From the NCBI GenBank assembly GCA_963818685.1, contig CAWFTJ010000005.1, positions 62,001-126,000 of the forward strand: DNA of 64,000 bases, given 5' to 3'. Made by a program: the position numbers and the translations under genes. Positions 35,718 to 44,399 of this stretch are shown here, one piece after another. The stretch comes from CAJCJE01 sp963818685 (GTDB lineage Bacteria > Actinomycetota > Actinomycetes > Mycobacteriales > Pseudonocardiaceae). Positions within the stretch are counted from its first letter, which is position 1. Every line of letters starts with the position of its first letter. A model generated the notes under the pieces. It was given only the letters and a program-made list of their open reading frames with translations, searched no databases and was not told the origin of the DNA.

Positions 35718-36341
35718 GTGCGGCTGCGGCGGTGCGGGTCTGACGCGGTGTTGATCGAGGTCGACTCGCTTGACGAGGTGGACGCCGTGCGAGCGGCACT
35801 GGCCGAGGCGGCGGAGGTCGGGCGGCTGCCCGACCTCGCCGAACTGGTGCCCGCGGCGCGGACCGTGCTCGCCGCGGTGCGGCCCGGTTCCGGCGGGCTC
35901 GCCGCGTTGCGCGACGTGCTGGCCGGGATCGACCTGACCGCTGCCGTCCACCGGGACTCCCGCGAGGTCGTGCTGCCGGTGCGCTACGACGGGCCCGACC
36001 TCGAACTGGTCGCGGAAACCGCGGGCATCGGCGTCGCCGAGGTAGCCGCCGTGCACAGTGGGGTCGAGTACTCGGTGGCGTTCTCCGGTTTCGCGCCCGG
36101 CTTCGGTTACCTCGTCGGCCTGCCGGACGTGCTGTGCCAGCCGAGGTTGGACCGGCCGAGGACCAAGGTGCCGGCCGGGTCGGTCGGGATCGCCGGCGAG
36201 TTCACCGGGGCGTATCCGCGGTCCTCCCCCGGCGGCTGGCGGCTGATCGGGCGGACCGACGCGGCGCTGTTCGACCCGCGTCGGGACCCGCCCGCGCTGC
36301 TGGCGCCGGGCGACCGGGTGCGATTCGAGGCACTGGCATGA
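35718..36341 (+). CDS. pxpB: 5-oxoprolinase subunit B (KipI)
   Basis: A 207-residue protein with the KipI/AHS1 domain. Conserved motifs: VVLPVRYDGPDLELVAE, YSVAFSGFAPGFGYLVGLP, PRTKVPAGSVGIAG and YPRSSPGGWRLIGRT. With PxpA and PxpC it hydrolyses 5-oxoproline to glutamate using ATP. GTG start; the stop overlaps pxpC (ATGA). pxpA (LamB/YcsF) is not in the window, so it must lie elsewhere if the complex is complete. Confidence 0.93.
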   Translation: MRLRRCGSDAVLIEVDSLDEVDAVRAALAEAAEVGRLPDLAELVPAARTVLAAVRPGSGGLAALRDVLAGIDLTAAVHRDSREVVLPVRYDGPDLELVAETAGIGVAEVAAVHSGVEYSVAFSGFAPGFGYLVGLPDVLCQPRLDRPRTKVPAGSVGIAGEFTGAYPRSSPGGWRLIGRTDAALFDPRRDPPALLAPGDRVRFEALA

Positions 36342-37198
36342 GGACCATCGCGATCCTGGCCGCCGGGCCGCAGATCCTGGTGCAGGACCTGGGCAGGCCC
36401 GGGTTCGCCCATCTTGGCGTGCCACCGTCCGGCGCGCTGGACGCGCCTGCGTTGCGGTTGGCGAACCGGTTGGTCGGCAACGCGGAATCATTGGCCGGAC
36501 TGGAAGTTCTGCTCGGCGGGCTGCGGCTGCGCGCGGAGTGCTCGTGCGTCGTCGCGGTCACCGGACCGAGCACATCGGTCACTGTGGACGGTCGGGAGCG
36601 GGGCACGCACCTGCCGATCCATTTGTCCGCACGGGACGAACTGCTCGTCGGCCAGCCAGTGGACGGGCTGCGCAACTATCTCGCGGTCAACGGCGGCATC
36701 GCGGTCGAGCCCGAGTTGGGCAGCCGGTCGACGGACCTGCTCTCCGGCATCGGGCCCGCCGCGGTGCGCGCGGGCGACGTGTTGCCGTTGGGCCAACCGC
36801 GCGGATTCGCGACCGGCGCGGATCAGCTGGCCGCGATGGCCGTGCCGGCCGAGCTGACGCTGCCGGTGCTGCTCGGGCCACGGGACGACTGGTTCGACGA
36901 TCCGGCCGCGCAGCTGCGCGCGGGGACCTGGCGGGTGTCGCCGGAGAGCAACCGGATCGGGCTACGGCTGACCGGGCCCGCGCTGCGCAGGACCGACGCG
37001 TTCGACGGGCGGGAGCTGCCGAGCGAACCCGTGGTGACCGGCGCCGTGCAGGTGCCGGCGAACGGACGGCCGGTGGTGTTCCTCGCCGACCATCCGACCA
37101 CCGGCGGCTACCCGGTCCTCGGCGTCGTGCCCGCCACCGACCTGGCCGCATTGGCGCAGGTCAGGCCGGGCACGGTGATCAGGTTGCGACCGCTCTAG
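36338..37198 (+). CDS. pxpC: 5-oxoprolinase subunit C
   Basis: A 286-residue AHS2-domain protein: LVQDLGRPGFAHLGVPPSGA and ALRLANRLVGN at the N-terminus, then RNYLAVNGGIAVEPELGSRST, LLGPRDDWF and VFLADHPTTGGYPVLGVV, all typical of PxpC. Coupled to pxpB by a four-base overlap. The 3' end overlaps the convergent pabC stop by four bases. Confidence 0.93.
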   Translation: MRTIAILAAGPQILVQDLGRPGFAHLGVPPSGALDAPALRLANRLVGNAESLAGLEVLLGGLRLRAECSCVVAVTGPSTSVTVDGRERGTHLPIHLSARDELLVGQPVDGLRNYLAVNGGIAVEPELGSRSTDLLSGIGPAAVRAGDVLPLGQPRGFATGADQLAAMAVPAELTLPVLLGPRDDWFDDPAAQLRAGTWRVSPESNRIGLRLTGPALRRTDAFDGRELPSEPVVTGAVQVPANGRPVVFLADHPTTGGYPVLGVVPATDLAALAQVRPGTVIRLRPL

Positions 37199-38043
37199 TA
37201 CTCGGACTCGTACAGCGCGGTCAGCTCGGCGTGCAGCGCCGTCGAGTCGGGCAGCGCGACGCCGTCCAGAGTGTGCACGCGGGTGATCTTGCGCACCGAC
37301 GAGGCGAGGAACAGGCCGTCCGCGCCGGTGAGTTCGTCGACCCGGACCGACTCGATCTTGACCGACCAGCCGGCGCGTTCGGCCGCGCGGAACAGGCCCG
37401 CCTGGGTGGTACCGGGCAGGATGCCGATGTTCGGCGGCGGGGTGCGCAGGGTGCGGCCGCTGGCCAGGATCAGGTTGGAGGTCGGGCCCTCCAGCACGGC
37501 ACCGTCGGTCGAGGTGAAGATCACCTCGTCCGCGCCGCGCCGCGCGGCTTCCCGGCCCGCCGCCATGTTGACCGCGTAGGACAGCGACTTCGCGCCGAGC
37601 AACAGCCAGGGCGCGCGTTCGGCGAGTCCCGAGTCGAAGCCGCGCTCCAGGGTGACCGCGGCGACGCCGTCACGGCGCTGGTCGCGGATCTTGCTCGCCA
37701 CCTCGATGCCGAGCGCGAACCCGGTCGGCGTGCCGTCGCCGCCGTCGATGCCCCTGGTGTAGACGAGCTTGAGGGCCATTTCCGGCGAATCCGCCCAGGA
37801 CCAGCGCTCGATCACCTGCGCGACCCGCGCCTCCCACACCGCTCGGTCCGGCGGCGGCAGCTCCAGCAGCCGCGCGGACCGGGCCAGCCGGGTGAGATGC
37901 AGGTCGAGTTCGCGAGGTTCGCGATCAACAACGAGCACGGTTTCGAAGATGCCGTCACCGCGCATGAGCCCGAGGTCGTCGACTCGGATCTGCGGTTGGT
38001 CGGGATCGGCGACGTTTCCGTCCAAGGTCACCAGAACGCGCAT
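37195..38043 (-). CDS. pabC: Class IV aminotransferase / aminodeoxychorismate lyase
   Basis: A PLP-dependent fold-type IV enzyme of 282 residues. Seen: RVDDLGLMRGDGIFETVLVV, the PLP lysine in LLGAKSLSYAVNMAAGREA, DEVIFTSTDGAVLEGPTSNL, and GILPGTTQAGLF. This matches actinobacterial PabC, which splits aminodeoxychorismate to p-aminobenzoate and pyruvate for folate synthesis; a branched-chain aminotransferase role is the alternative. It diverges from the fur-family gene. A folate link is plausible because the folate-binding YgfZ gene is close. Confidence 0.82.
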   Translation of the reverse strand: MRVLVTLDGNVADPDQPQIRVDDLGLMRGDGIFETVLVVDREPRELDLHLTRLARSARLLELPPPDRAVWEARVAQVIERWSWADSPEMALKLVYTRGIDGGDGTPTGFALGIEVASKIRDQRRDGVAAVTLERGFDSGLAERAPWLLLGAKSLSYAVNMAAGREAARRGADEVIFTSTDGAVLEGPTSNLILASGRTLRTPPPNIGILPGTTQAGLFRAAERAGWSVKIESVRVDELTGADGLFLASSVRKITRVHTLDGVALPDSTALHAELTALYESEY

Positions 38044-38082
38044 GCGGTGAGCTTAGTGCGACAACGCACTACCATCGGCGGG

Positions 38083-38544
38083 GTGGCAGATGTGCAGGGG
38101 GCCGGCAGCAGGGTGCCGCGCAACGCGGCCGCACTGCGCAACACGCTGCACGCGCACGGCATGCGCATGACTCCGCAGCGGCAGCTGATCCTGGACGCCG
38201 TCCGTGACCTGCAGCACGCCACCCCCGAGCAGGTGTGCCAGCGGGTGCAGGACACCGCGCCGACGGTCAACATCACCACCGTCTACCGGGCGTTGGACCT
38301 GCTCGAAGAGCTCGGCCTTGTGCGGCACACGCACCTGGGACACGGCGCGCCGACGTATTCGGCGCGTGAGCACGAACACGTGCACCTGGTCTGTCACAGC
38401 TGCGGGCGGGTGATCGAGATGCCGACCGAATCGCTCGAACCGATGGTGCGCAGCGTCCGTCAGGAATGTTCGTTCGTTCTGGACGTTAGTCATCTTGCAC
38501 TGTCCGGAACGTGTCGCAACTGCTCGGCGAAGGCGGGAACGTGA
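38083..38544 (+). CDS. Fur-family metalloregulator
   Basis: A 153-residue protein with winged-helix motif MRMTPQRQLILDAVRDLQHATPEQV, TVNITTVYRALDLLEELGLV, the regulatory metal site HEHVHLVCHSCGRVIEMPTE, and a second CxxC (SGTCRNCSAKAGT) that would hold structural zinc. Fur, Zur, and peroxide sensors share this layout, so the metal is not assignable. GTG 38083 is the likely start. Its stop overlaps the ygfZ GTG start. Confidence 0.92.
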   Translation: MADVQGAGSRVPRNAAALRNTLHAHGMRMTPQRQLILDAVRDLQHATPEQVCQRVQDTAPTVNITTVYRALDLLEELGLVRHTHLGHGAPTYSAREHEHVHLVCHSCGRVIEMPTESLEPMVRSVRQECSFVLDVSHLALSGTCRNCSAKAGT

Positions 38545-39632
38545 CCTCTCCTCTGGTGGAATTCAAGGGTGCCGTCGCGGCGTCGGACGACTCGCCCGAT
38601 CACGGCGTCGCCTGGCACTACGGCGATCCGTTCGCCGAGCAGCGGACCGCTGTGCGTTCGGTTGCCGTCGTCGACCGCTCGCATCGCGGGGTGATCGCGG
38701 TCCCCGGCGACGACCGGCTGGACTGGCTGCACTCGCTGACCTCCCAGCACTTCACCTCGCTCGGCGAGCCTGCCGGCACCGAGGCGCTGATCCTGGACGC
38801 GCACGGGCACGTCGAGGACCACATGGCCGTCGCGCACACGAACGGCACCGTGTGGCTGGACACCGAGGGCACCCGAACAGCTCCCCTGTTGTCCTATTTG
38901 GACTCGATGCGGTTCTGGTCGAAGGTCGAGCCGAGGGACGCGAGCGCCGAACGCGCGGTACTGACCGTGCTCGGCCCGGACGCCGCCGCGCTGCTCACCG
39001 GCCTCGACCTGCCGATGCCGAGCGAGCCGTACCAGGTGATCGAGTTCGACGGCGGGCTGGCCCGACGGATGCCGTGGCCCGGCCGCAACGCCGTGGACCT
39101 GCTGATCGACCGCGACGCCCTGGTGCCGACCTGGAGCCGACTGACCGACGCGGGCGCCCGCCCCGCGGGGAGCTGGGCGTTCGACGCGCTGCGCGTCGAG
39201 GCGCTGCGGCCCCGGCTCGGCATGGACACCGACGAGCGCACCATTCCGCACGAGGTCAACTGGATCGAACCGGCCGTGCACCTGAACAAGGGCTGCTACC
39301 GAGGCCAGGAGACGGTCGCGAAGGTCTTCAACATCGGTCGGCCGCCGCGTCGGATGGTGCTGCTGCACCTGGACGGTTCGCAGGACGTGCTGCCGGAAAC
39401 CGGCGAGCCGGTGCTGCTCGGCGAACGGGTGGTCGGCCGGGTCGGCTCGGTCGTGCGCCACCACGAGCTGGGCAACGTGGCGTTGGCGCTGCTGAAGCGC
39501 TCGGCGCCGGTGGACGTCGAACTGACCGCGGGTGCCGACGATCACGTGGTGCAGGCCGCGGTCGATCCGGACTCGGTGACGCCCGACGGCGCTGCTCCCG
39601 GCCGAGCGGCCGCCCAGCGTTTGCGTGGTTAG
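38541..39632 (+). CDS. ygfZ: Folate-binding protein YgfZ/GcvT family
   Basis: A 363-residue tetrahydrofolate-dependent factor for iron-sulfur enzyme maintenance. The hallmark KGCYRGQETVAKV motif (about residue 253) carries the functional Cys; LDWLHSLTSQHF and the C-terminal barrel (RMVLLHLDG) agree. GTG 38541 overlaps the preceding Fur-family stop (GTGA), and GGCGGGAA provides the ribosome binding site. Coupling to a metalloregulator suggests a link between metal status and Fe-S repair. Confidence 0.93.
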   Translation: MTSPLVEFKGAVAASDDSPDHGVAWHYGDPFAEQRTAVRSVAVVDRSHRGVIAVPGDDRLDWLHSLTSQHFTSLGEPAGTEALILDAHGHVEDHMAVAHTNGTVWLDTEGTRTAPLLSYLDSMRFWSKVEPRDASAERAVLTVLGPDAAALLTGLDLPMPSEPYQVIEFDGGLARRMPWPGRNAVDLLIDRDALVPTWSRLTDAGARPAGSWAFDALRVEALRPRLGMDTDERTIPHEVNWIEPAVHLNKGCYRGQETVAKVFNIGRPPRRMVLLHLDGSQDVLPETGEPVLLGERVVGRVGSVVRHHELGNVALALLKRSAPVDVELTAGADDHVVQAAVDPDSVTPDGAAPGRAAAQRLRG

Positions 39633-39779
39633 GGCACTGCGTGGTTAGGGGCAGGACCGCCCAACCGAGTGACGCGCGCTGCGCCAATAGCTGACTGTTC
39701 CGCGAACAGCAGGGGCCGAACGGGCGACTGACCTCGATGCCGGCGCCGGGAACAGCCGGAATGTGTCAGTATCGCGGCC

Positions 39780-40640
39780 ATGACTGCTGCCGCCACCACC
39801 TCGCCCGGCACGCTGATCACGGTCGCCCCCACCGGGGCGGAACACGCCAAGGCCGACGTGCCGAACCTGCCGGTCACCCTTGCCGAGCTGGTCAGCACCG
39901 CCCAGGACTGTGAACGCGTCGGCGCGACCATGATCCACGTGCACATCAGGGGCGCGGACACCAAGCCGACGTTGGACCTCGGTCTGCTGAAGGAGACCGT
40001 TGCCGCGCTGCGCGAGAACACCTCGCTGGTCGTGCAGCTGTCCACCGGCGGTGCGGTGACCGATCCGGAGGCGGATCGGCTGCGTGTGCTCGACGCCCTG
40101 CCGGACTCGGCGTCCTGCACGATGGGCACTGTCAACTTCGGCGACGACGTGTTCATGAACCGCTGGCAGTTCATCGTCGAACTGCACAAGCGGATGGCCG
40201 AACGCGACATCGTGCCCGAGTACGAGATCTTCGACCTCGGTCAGTTGACCTCGTTGCGGCGGCTTTTGGACGACTACGGTCCGCCAGCGGGCGGTCACGT
40301 GCACGTCGACCTGGTGATGGGCGTGCCGGGCGGCATGCAGGGCAATGTGGAAACGGTGTCGGCGGCGCTGCGGGACATCCCGGAGGGCGCGAGCTTCTCC
40401 GCGACCGGCGTCGGACGTGTCAGTATTCCTGTGATGCTGGCCACACTCGCGGCCGGCGGTCATCTGCGGGTCGGCATGGAGGACACCATCAGCTACGCAC
40501 GCGGCGAGCGTGTGAAGGACAACGCACAGCTCGTCGCCCGTGCCGCTGGCCTGGCCAGGATCGCGCAACGGCCCCCCCTGCCGGGTGCGGCGGTGCGCGA
40601 ACTGTTGGGTGTTCGACCAGCTGTCCGGCATGATGGTTGA
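39780..40640 (+). CDS. BKACE-family beta-keto acid cleavage enzyme
   Basis: A zinc-dependent enzyme of 286 residues related to 3-keto-5-aminohexanoate cleavage enzyme, which condenses beta-keto acids with acetyl-CoA. Seen: TVAPTGAEHAKADVPNLPVT, metal-binding MIHVHIRGAD, LVVQLSTGGAV, EYEIFDLGQL, HVHVDLVMGVPGGMQG and FSATGVGRVSIPV. The family acts on many substrates, so the substrate is unknown. It stands alone 43 bp before rsiG, with no obvious pathway partner. Confidence 0.9.
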   Translation: MTAAATTSPGTLITVAPTGAEHAKADVPNLPVTLAELVSTAQDCERVGATMIHVHIRGADTKPTLDLGLLKETVAALRENTSLVVQLSTGGAVTDPEADRLRVLDALPDSASCTMGTVNFGDDVFMNRWQFIVELHKRMAERDIVPEYEIFDLGQLTSLRRLLDDYGPPAGGHVHVDLVMGVPGGMQGNVETVSAALRDIPEGASFSATGVGRVSIPVMLATLAAGGHLRVGMEDTISYARGERVKDNAQLVARAAGLARIAQRPPLPGAAVRELLGVRPAVRHDG

Positions 40641-40683
40641 GGCCAACAACAAACTAGCAACCAATATTGGCTAGCCCCGGAAT

Positions 40684-41265
40684 GTGATTCAGGATGGTGT
40701 CGTGATCGAGGTCCGTCCTGGCGGGCGCCGTCGCATCGACCGCGTGCTCGACCCGGCGTATATGCAGGGCGTGCAGACCTGCACGCTTGAGGAAGTCCGC
40801 GCGCTGCGTGACGAGGCCGCGCAGGAGGAGACCGACCTGTCCTACCTGCGCAGGTTGCTGCACGGCCGGATCGACATCGTGCAGGCCGAGCAGCGCAGAC
40901 GAGCCGAGGGCGGTTCGGCCACCGTAGTCGAGTCGCTCGCCGAGATCCTGGCCGCGAACGTGGTCGGCCCGGCCACCGGCTCGGGACGGCACAGCACCCT
41001 GGAACCGTCACGCGCCGAAGCGCACCGGCGACACGTCGAAGCGCTCGTATCCGACGTGGACCTCTCGGACGTGAGTTCGCTCTCGGACGAGAAGCTGACG
41101 CACGCGCTGGAGACCTACCGCGCCGAGGAGGCTTCGGTGTCCCGACGGCGGCGCGAGGTACAGGGCGTCATGGACAAGCTCAACGAGGAGATCGCCGAGC
41201 GCTACCGGGGCGGCCGCGCCTCGGTCGACGAACTCCTCGCCGAGCAACGCAGGCGCGACACCTGA
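40684..41265 (+). CDS. rsiG: RsiG, c-di-GMP-dependent anti-sigma factor of WhiG
   Basis: A 193-residue coiled-coil protein. In Streptomyces RsiG binds a c-di-GMP dimer through two E-X3-S-X2-R-X3-Q-X3-D motifs and holds sigma WhiG inactive, delaying sporulation. Here motif 1 is E49-S53-R56-H60-D64 (His replaces Gln) and motif 2 is a perfect E149-S153-R156-Q160-D164. Helical, charged sequence lies around both. The C-terminus ERYRGGRASVDELLAEQRRR matches the family tail. GTG 40684 is used as start. WhiG itself is not in the window. Confidence 0.88.
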   Translation: MIQDGVVIEVRPGGRRRIDRVLDPAYMQGVQTCTLEEVRALRDEAAQEETDLSYLRRLLHGRIDIVQAEQRRRAEGGSATVVESLAEILAANVVGPATGSGRHSTLEPSRAEAHRRHVEALVSDVDLSDVSSLSDEKLTHALETYRAEEASVSRRRREVQGVMDKLNEEIAERYRGGRASVDELLAEQRRRDT

Positions 41266-41285
41266 CCCAGCCCTCGGTACCGGGG

Positions 41286-42185
41286 TCAGTTGAACCGCTC
41301 GTGCGCGGCGATCAGGCCCCAGAACTCGCGGAGCTTGTCGTAGTGCGTTGCGATGCCCTCCGGATCGCCCGCTTCCATGGCGTCCTCGATCGCGTGCACG
41401 TCCTGCGCCGACGTGTCCGCTTCCAGATCGGCGTAGGACAGCAGGCCCGCTATGCCGCCGTAGTCGAGTTCGACGGCCGAGTGCGGGTGGAAGCGTTCCA
41501 GCCAGCGGCCGGTGTCGTGCAGCACGACGGTCGGGCCGTCCTCGCCGAGCGCCTCCTTGGCGATCGCGTGCGCTCGTGCCGTCCGACGTCGGACATCGGC
41601 CATGGCGCCGAGCCAGTACGCCTCCTGCGGCGTGTCGTCGGTCGCCGCGACGAGCCTGCGCGCGGCCGGGTCGACAAGGGCGAACCAGGGCAGCGGCACG
41701 GTCCAGGTCGAGGAGACCATGTGCACAGCGCCCTGGTTGGCGTCGGCCATCACACTGTTGGCATGGCCACGCAGTTCCTCGTCGGTCCTGGTGAACATGG
41801 CCTTGCGCAGCACGGAGCCGGTGGTGCTGAGAAACCCGACCAGCGCGGCAGCGGCCCGGGGACGCAGGTCGAGCGGGCAGACCAACGGGCCGGGGCCGAC
41901 CGCGCCGGTGTCGCCGGCCGGCACCTCGGCCGGGTCGAGGACCAGCACGTCCAGGGGGGCGTTGGGCGAGGGGCGACCGTCCGGGAGTTCGCCGGGCAGC
42001 AGCCTGGGCGGCTTGGCCAATTGTGAGCTAAGCCATAGCTCGCGCTCTCGTTCGCCAACAGCGGAACGAGCCAACGGATTTTTCTCGATGCGCTCCCTCA
42101 GCGGCTCGATCAACGCAGCGTCAAAAGCTGACAGCGGTTCGTATACCCGCAGGTACGCAACGAACGGACGAGGCACGCGGGGCAT
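41286..42185 (-). CDS. Conserved actinobacterial protein of unknown function
   Basis: A 299-residue soluble protein, no signal or membrane helix. Distinct segments include RPFVAYLRVYEPLSAFDAAL, ERERELWLSSQLAKPPRLLP, VHMVSSTWTVPLPWFALVDP, RRRTARAHAIAKEAL and YDKLREFWGLIAAHERFN. Strong third-position GC and clear codon structure support a real gene. ATG 42185 is preferred over 42203. It is convergent with rsiG (20 bp between stops) and divergent from the DUF3073 gene. I do not recognise a characterised family. Confidence 0.8.
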   Translation of the reverse strand: MPRVPRPFVAYLRVYEPLSAFDAALIEPLRERIEKNPLARSAVGERERELWLSSQLAKPPRLLPGELPDGRPSPNAPLDVLVLDPAEVPAGDTGAVGPGPLVCPLDLRPRAAAALVGFLSTTGSVLRKAMFTRTDEELRGHANSVMADANQGAVHMVSSTWTVPLPWFALVDPAARRLVAATDDTPQEAYWLGAMADVRRRTARAHAIAKEALGEDGPTVVLHDTGRWLERFHPHSAVELDYGGIAGLLSYADLEADTSAQDVHAIEDAMEAGDPEGIATHYDKLREFWGLIAAHERFN

Positions 42186-42359
42186 GGTGCCATGTTGCCC
42201 CAAACCGTGGGACGTCCGGCGACATCACGTCATCGACTGCGGTGCCACGTCGCACGGAACCCCATCGGCACGGTACGGTAGTTACCAGGAAACAGTTGTC
42301 GAGATCTGCGGGGCCGCCGTTCCCTCGGCCGCCCCGCCCTTGTGCGAGGGGGTCGAGCC

Positions 42360-42539
42360 ATGGGGCGCGGCCGAGCAAAGGCCAAGCAAACAAAGGTGGC
42401 CCGAGAGCTCAAGTACTCAACTCAGCACATGGACTACGAGGCCCTACAGCGTGAGCTGTCCGGGCAGTCCCCGGCTGGGCGGTCCAGTGATGACCGGTAC
42501 GACGACTCGGACGATGACGACGATGACGATCGCCGCTGA
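42360..42539 (+). CDS. DUF3073 small protein
   Basis: A 59-residue actinobacterial protein: basic start MGRGRAKAKQTKVARELKYS, then DYEALQRELSG, and a strongly acidic tail (DDRYDDSDDDDDDDRR). The basic-to-acidic polarity is typical of DUF3073. The function is unknown; the acidic tail suggests interaction with basic proteins. A GGGGTCGAGCC leader precedes the ATG and a strong terminator follows at once, so it is monocistronic. Confidence 0.9.
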   Translation: MGRGRAKAKQTKVARELKYSTQHMDYEALQRELSGQSPAGRSSDDRYDDSDDDDDDDRR

Positions 42540-42554
42540 CGCACCGACGGAATG

Positions 42555-42594
42555 AACAGTTGGGGTGGCCGCCCTCGCGGCCACCCCAACTGTT
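42555..42594 (+). terminator. Terminator of the DUF3073 gene
   Basis: Perfect 18-bp stem AACAGTTGGGGTGGCCGC with loop CCTC, 15 bp past the stop codon. No T-run. Confidence 0.85.
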
Positions 42595-42850
42595 CAGCCG
42601 TGTGCGACCGGTGACGTGTCGTGCGGCCCTCGGCCTTCCGGTGTGGCATTGCGCCACGCCGTGTCGGATGGCGCGCACCTGCCCGTATGGACGGTGCGGA
42701 GGGCGATGATTCCACAATGGTCAGTATTCGGTGGTGCTGGCGCCGCCGGTCGATGCGGCGTGCCCGGTTCGGATGTGCGTCATGCGGGACAAGGGCGGGG
42801 CTTGACGGCCCAGATACCCCCAAAGTCCTGATTTCCGGACCGATCGCCGG

Positions 42851-43279
42851 TCAGTCGTCGGCTGCGCGGCCGCGGCCGCGTTTGATGTCCGAACGGCGGC
42901 GTTTCGCGGTCAGCCTGCGTTCCACCGAACCGTGCGTCGGCCTGGTCACGCGGCGGGTCGCGGGCGGCGGCCGGAGCGCGGCGCGCAGGAGCGTGGCAAG
43001 GCGCTCGCGGGCGGCCTGCCGGTTCTGCAGCTGGGCGCGGTGTTCGCTGGCCGCGACGGTCAGCACGCCGTCGACAAGACGGCCGCCGAGGCGGTCGAGC
43101 ACGCGTTGGCGCAGGCGTTGCGGGATCGCGGTGGACCGGGCGACGTCGAAGGACAGTTCGACGCGCGAGTCCGCGGTGTTGACCCCTTGCCCGCCGGGAC
43201 CGGACGAACGGGAGAAACGCTCGTGCAGCTCGGCGGCCGGGATCACCACCGAGGAGGTCACCACGAGTTCGCCGGCCAC
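42851..43279 (-). CDS. arfB: Alternative ribosome-rescue factor ArfB (YaeJ)
   Basis: A 142-residue peptidyl-tRNA hydrolase that frees ribosomes stalled on mRNAs without a stop codon. It contains RSSGPGGQGVNTADSRVEL with the catalytic GGQ, and a C-terminal basic tail (SVERRLTAKRRRSDIKRGRG) that enters the empty mRNA channel. No codon-recognition domain is present, separating it from release factors 1 and 2. It stands downstream of the Fic-like gene, 49 bp apart, same direction. Confidence 0.93.
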   Translation of the reverse strand: MAGELVVTSSVVIPAAELHERFSRSSGPGGQGVNTADSRVELSFDVARSTAIPQRLRQRVLDRLGGRLVDGVLTVAASEHRAQLQNRQAARERLATLLRAALRPPPATRRVTRPTHGSVERRLTAKRRRSDIKRGRGRAADD

Positions 43280-43327
43280 CTCACCAGGATGCCGGGCGAA
43301 GCGGCCGAGCGGGAAGTGAATAACCGC

Positions 43328-44068
43328 TCAGGCCGGTTGGCCTGCGGCGTCCGCGATGCTCGTGGCTTCCTTGGCGCCCTCGGCAATGGCCTTGCAGCAG
43401 AAGATCACCCAGGCGCCGACTCCGTCCGGTGCACCGCCGGCGAAGCGTTCGACCGCGGCCGGATAGGCGGCGCCGCTGCGGAGCAGGGCGACCTCGGGCA
43501 CGACGAGGCCCTTGGGGTCGAGGCCGGTGGCGATCATGGTGAGCCGGGCCGCCGCCCTTGCGACAACGCCGTTGGCGGTGCCGAACGGGCGCAGGGCGAG
43601 CAGTTCGCCGTGCACGACCGAGACGAGCACCGGGGCCGGCACGGCCGACTCGGCGACAAGCAGGGCGGCGAGCAGGTCGAGCCGGTCGGTGATGCCTGGT
43701 TCGGGTCGCGGGCGGCCGAGGCCGGCATCGGCGACGCCGAGATCGGCGGCGGCCAGCACGTGCAGCCGGGCGAGGGCCTGTAGCGGGGCTCGGCGCCAGG
43801 TCGGCAGCAGCGGGCCGATGGCCTCGGCGACCCGCAGGGCCCCCGCGAAGATCGGATCGCTGACCGCGCCGTCGGCCGGGATCTCCACCCGGCCGCCCTC
43901 GATGGCCGCTGAGGCCCGCGCGGCCCGGACCGACGCCTCCGCTGCCGTGGTCGGCCAGCCCCGCCGGTTGGCCGGGTGCCGGTGCACGCGGTCGACGGCG
44001 TCGCGCCCGGCGGCCACCTCGGCGGTGACACCGGGCAGGTCGAGCAGGGGCAGCAGCGGATCGGTCAC
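43328..44068 (-). CDS. Fic-fold protein with degenerate active site
   Basis: A 246-residue all-helical protein. The segment R160-P-F-G-T-A-N-G-V-V-A-R171 aligns with the Fic motif HPFxxGNGRxxR, but the catalytic His is Arg and the phosphate-binding G-N-G-R is A-N-G-V. Near the N-terminus S53-A-A-I-E57-G58 matches the inhibitory motif (S/T)xxxE(G/N) of class II Fic enzymes. AMP transfer is therefore unlikely. Database entries often call such genes oxidoreductase without basis. It is encoded upstream of arfB and divergent from satP-acs. Role unknown. Confidence 0.65.
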   Translation of the reverse strand: MTDPLLPLLDLPGVTAEVAAGRDAVDRVHRHPANRRGWPTTAAEASVRAARASAAIEGGRVEIPADGAVSDPIFAGALRVAEAIGPLLPTWRRAPLQALARLHVLAAADLGVADAGLGRPRPEPGITDRLDLLAALLVAESAVPAPVLVSVVHGELLALRPFGTANGVVARAAARLTMIATGLDPKGLVVPEVALLRSGAAYPAAVERFAGGAPDGVGAWVIFCCKAIAEGAKEATSIADAAGQPA

Positions 44069-44399
44069 TCGTTCACGGTAACCAGTGCGTATCCGACTGT
44101 GGGCCGCTACCCCGGGCGGCTGGCTCGCCCGGGTCCAATTGGGTAACCCGAGGACTACTGAAACCCCTATTTCGCTTGGTCTGTTCGAGTGGCCTCACCC
44201 TTTCGAGTGATCCGCTTATCGATCGTTGTGGATCGTTGGTCGATGGTGGCCAAAGATCGGGTTGTGCTGACCGTGCATCCGGAGTAATCCCTTGGTTGTT
44301 CGCTCAACATCTACCTCTATGACGGTTCCGGACAACGCCGTCCGCTCGCACACCGCCGGGTGACCGACGGCGCGGACGGCCGCGAGAGGAGATCAGGTC
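44069..44399. other. Divergent promoter region upstream of satP
   Basis: No gene seen in 331 bp. It contains tandem GATCGTT copies (GATCGTTGTGGATCGTTGG near 44220) and AT-richer sequence around 44280-44330 that probably carries the satP promoter. GAGAGGAGATCAGGTC supplies the satP ribosome binding site. Confidence 0.55.

Noticed and set aside
36538..38544. A 668-codon frame ending in the Fur-family protein
   Set aside because: Only the last ~153 codons are protein-like; the rest is a shadow of pxpC and antisense pabC. The gene starts at GTG 38083.
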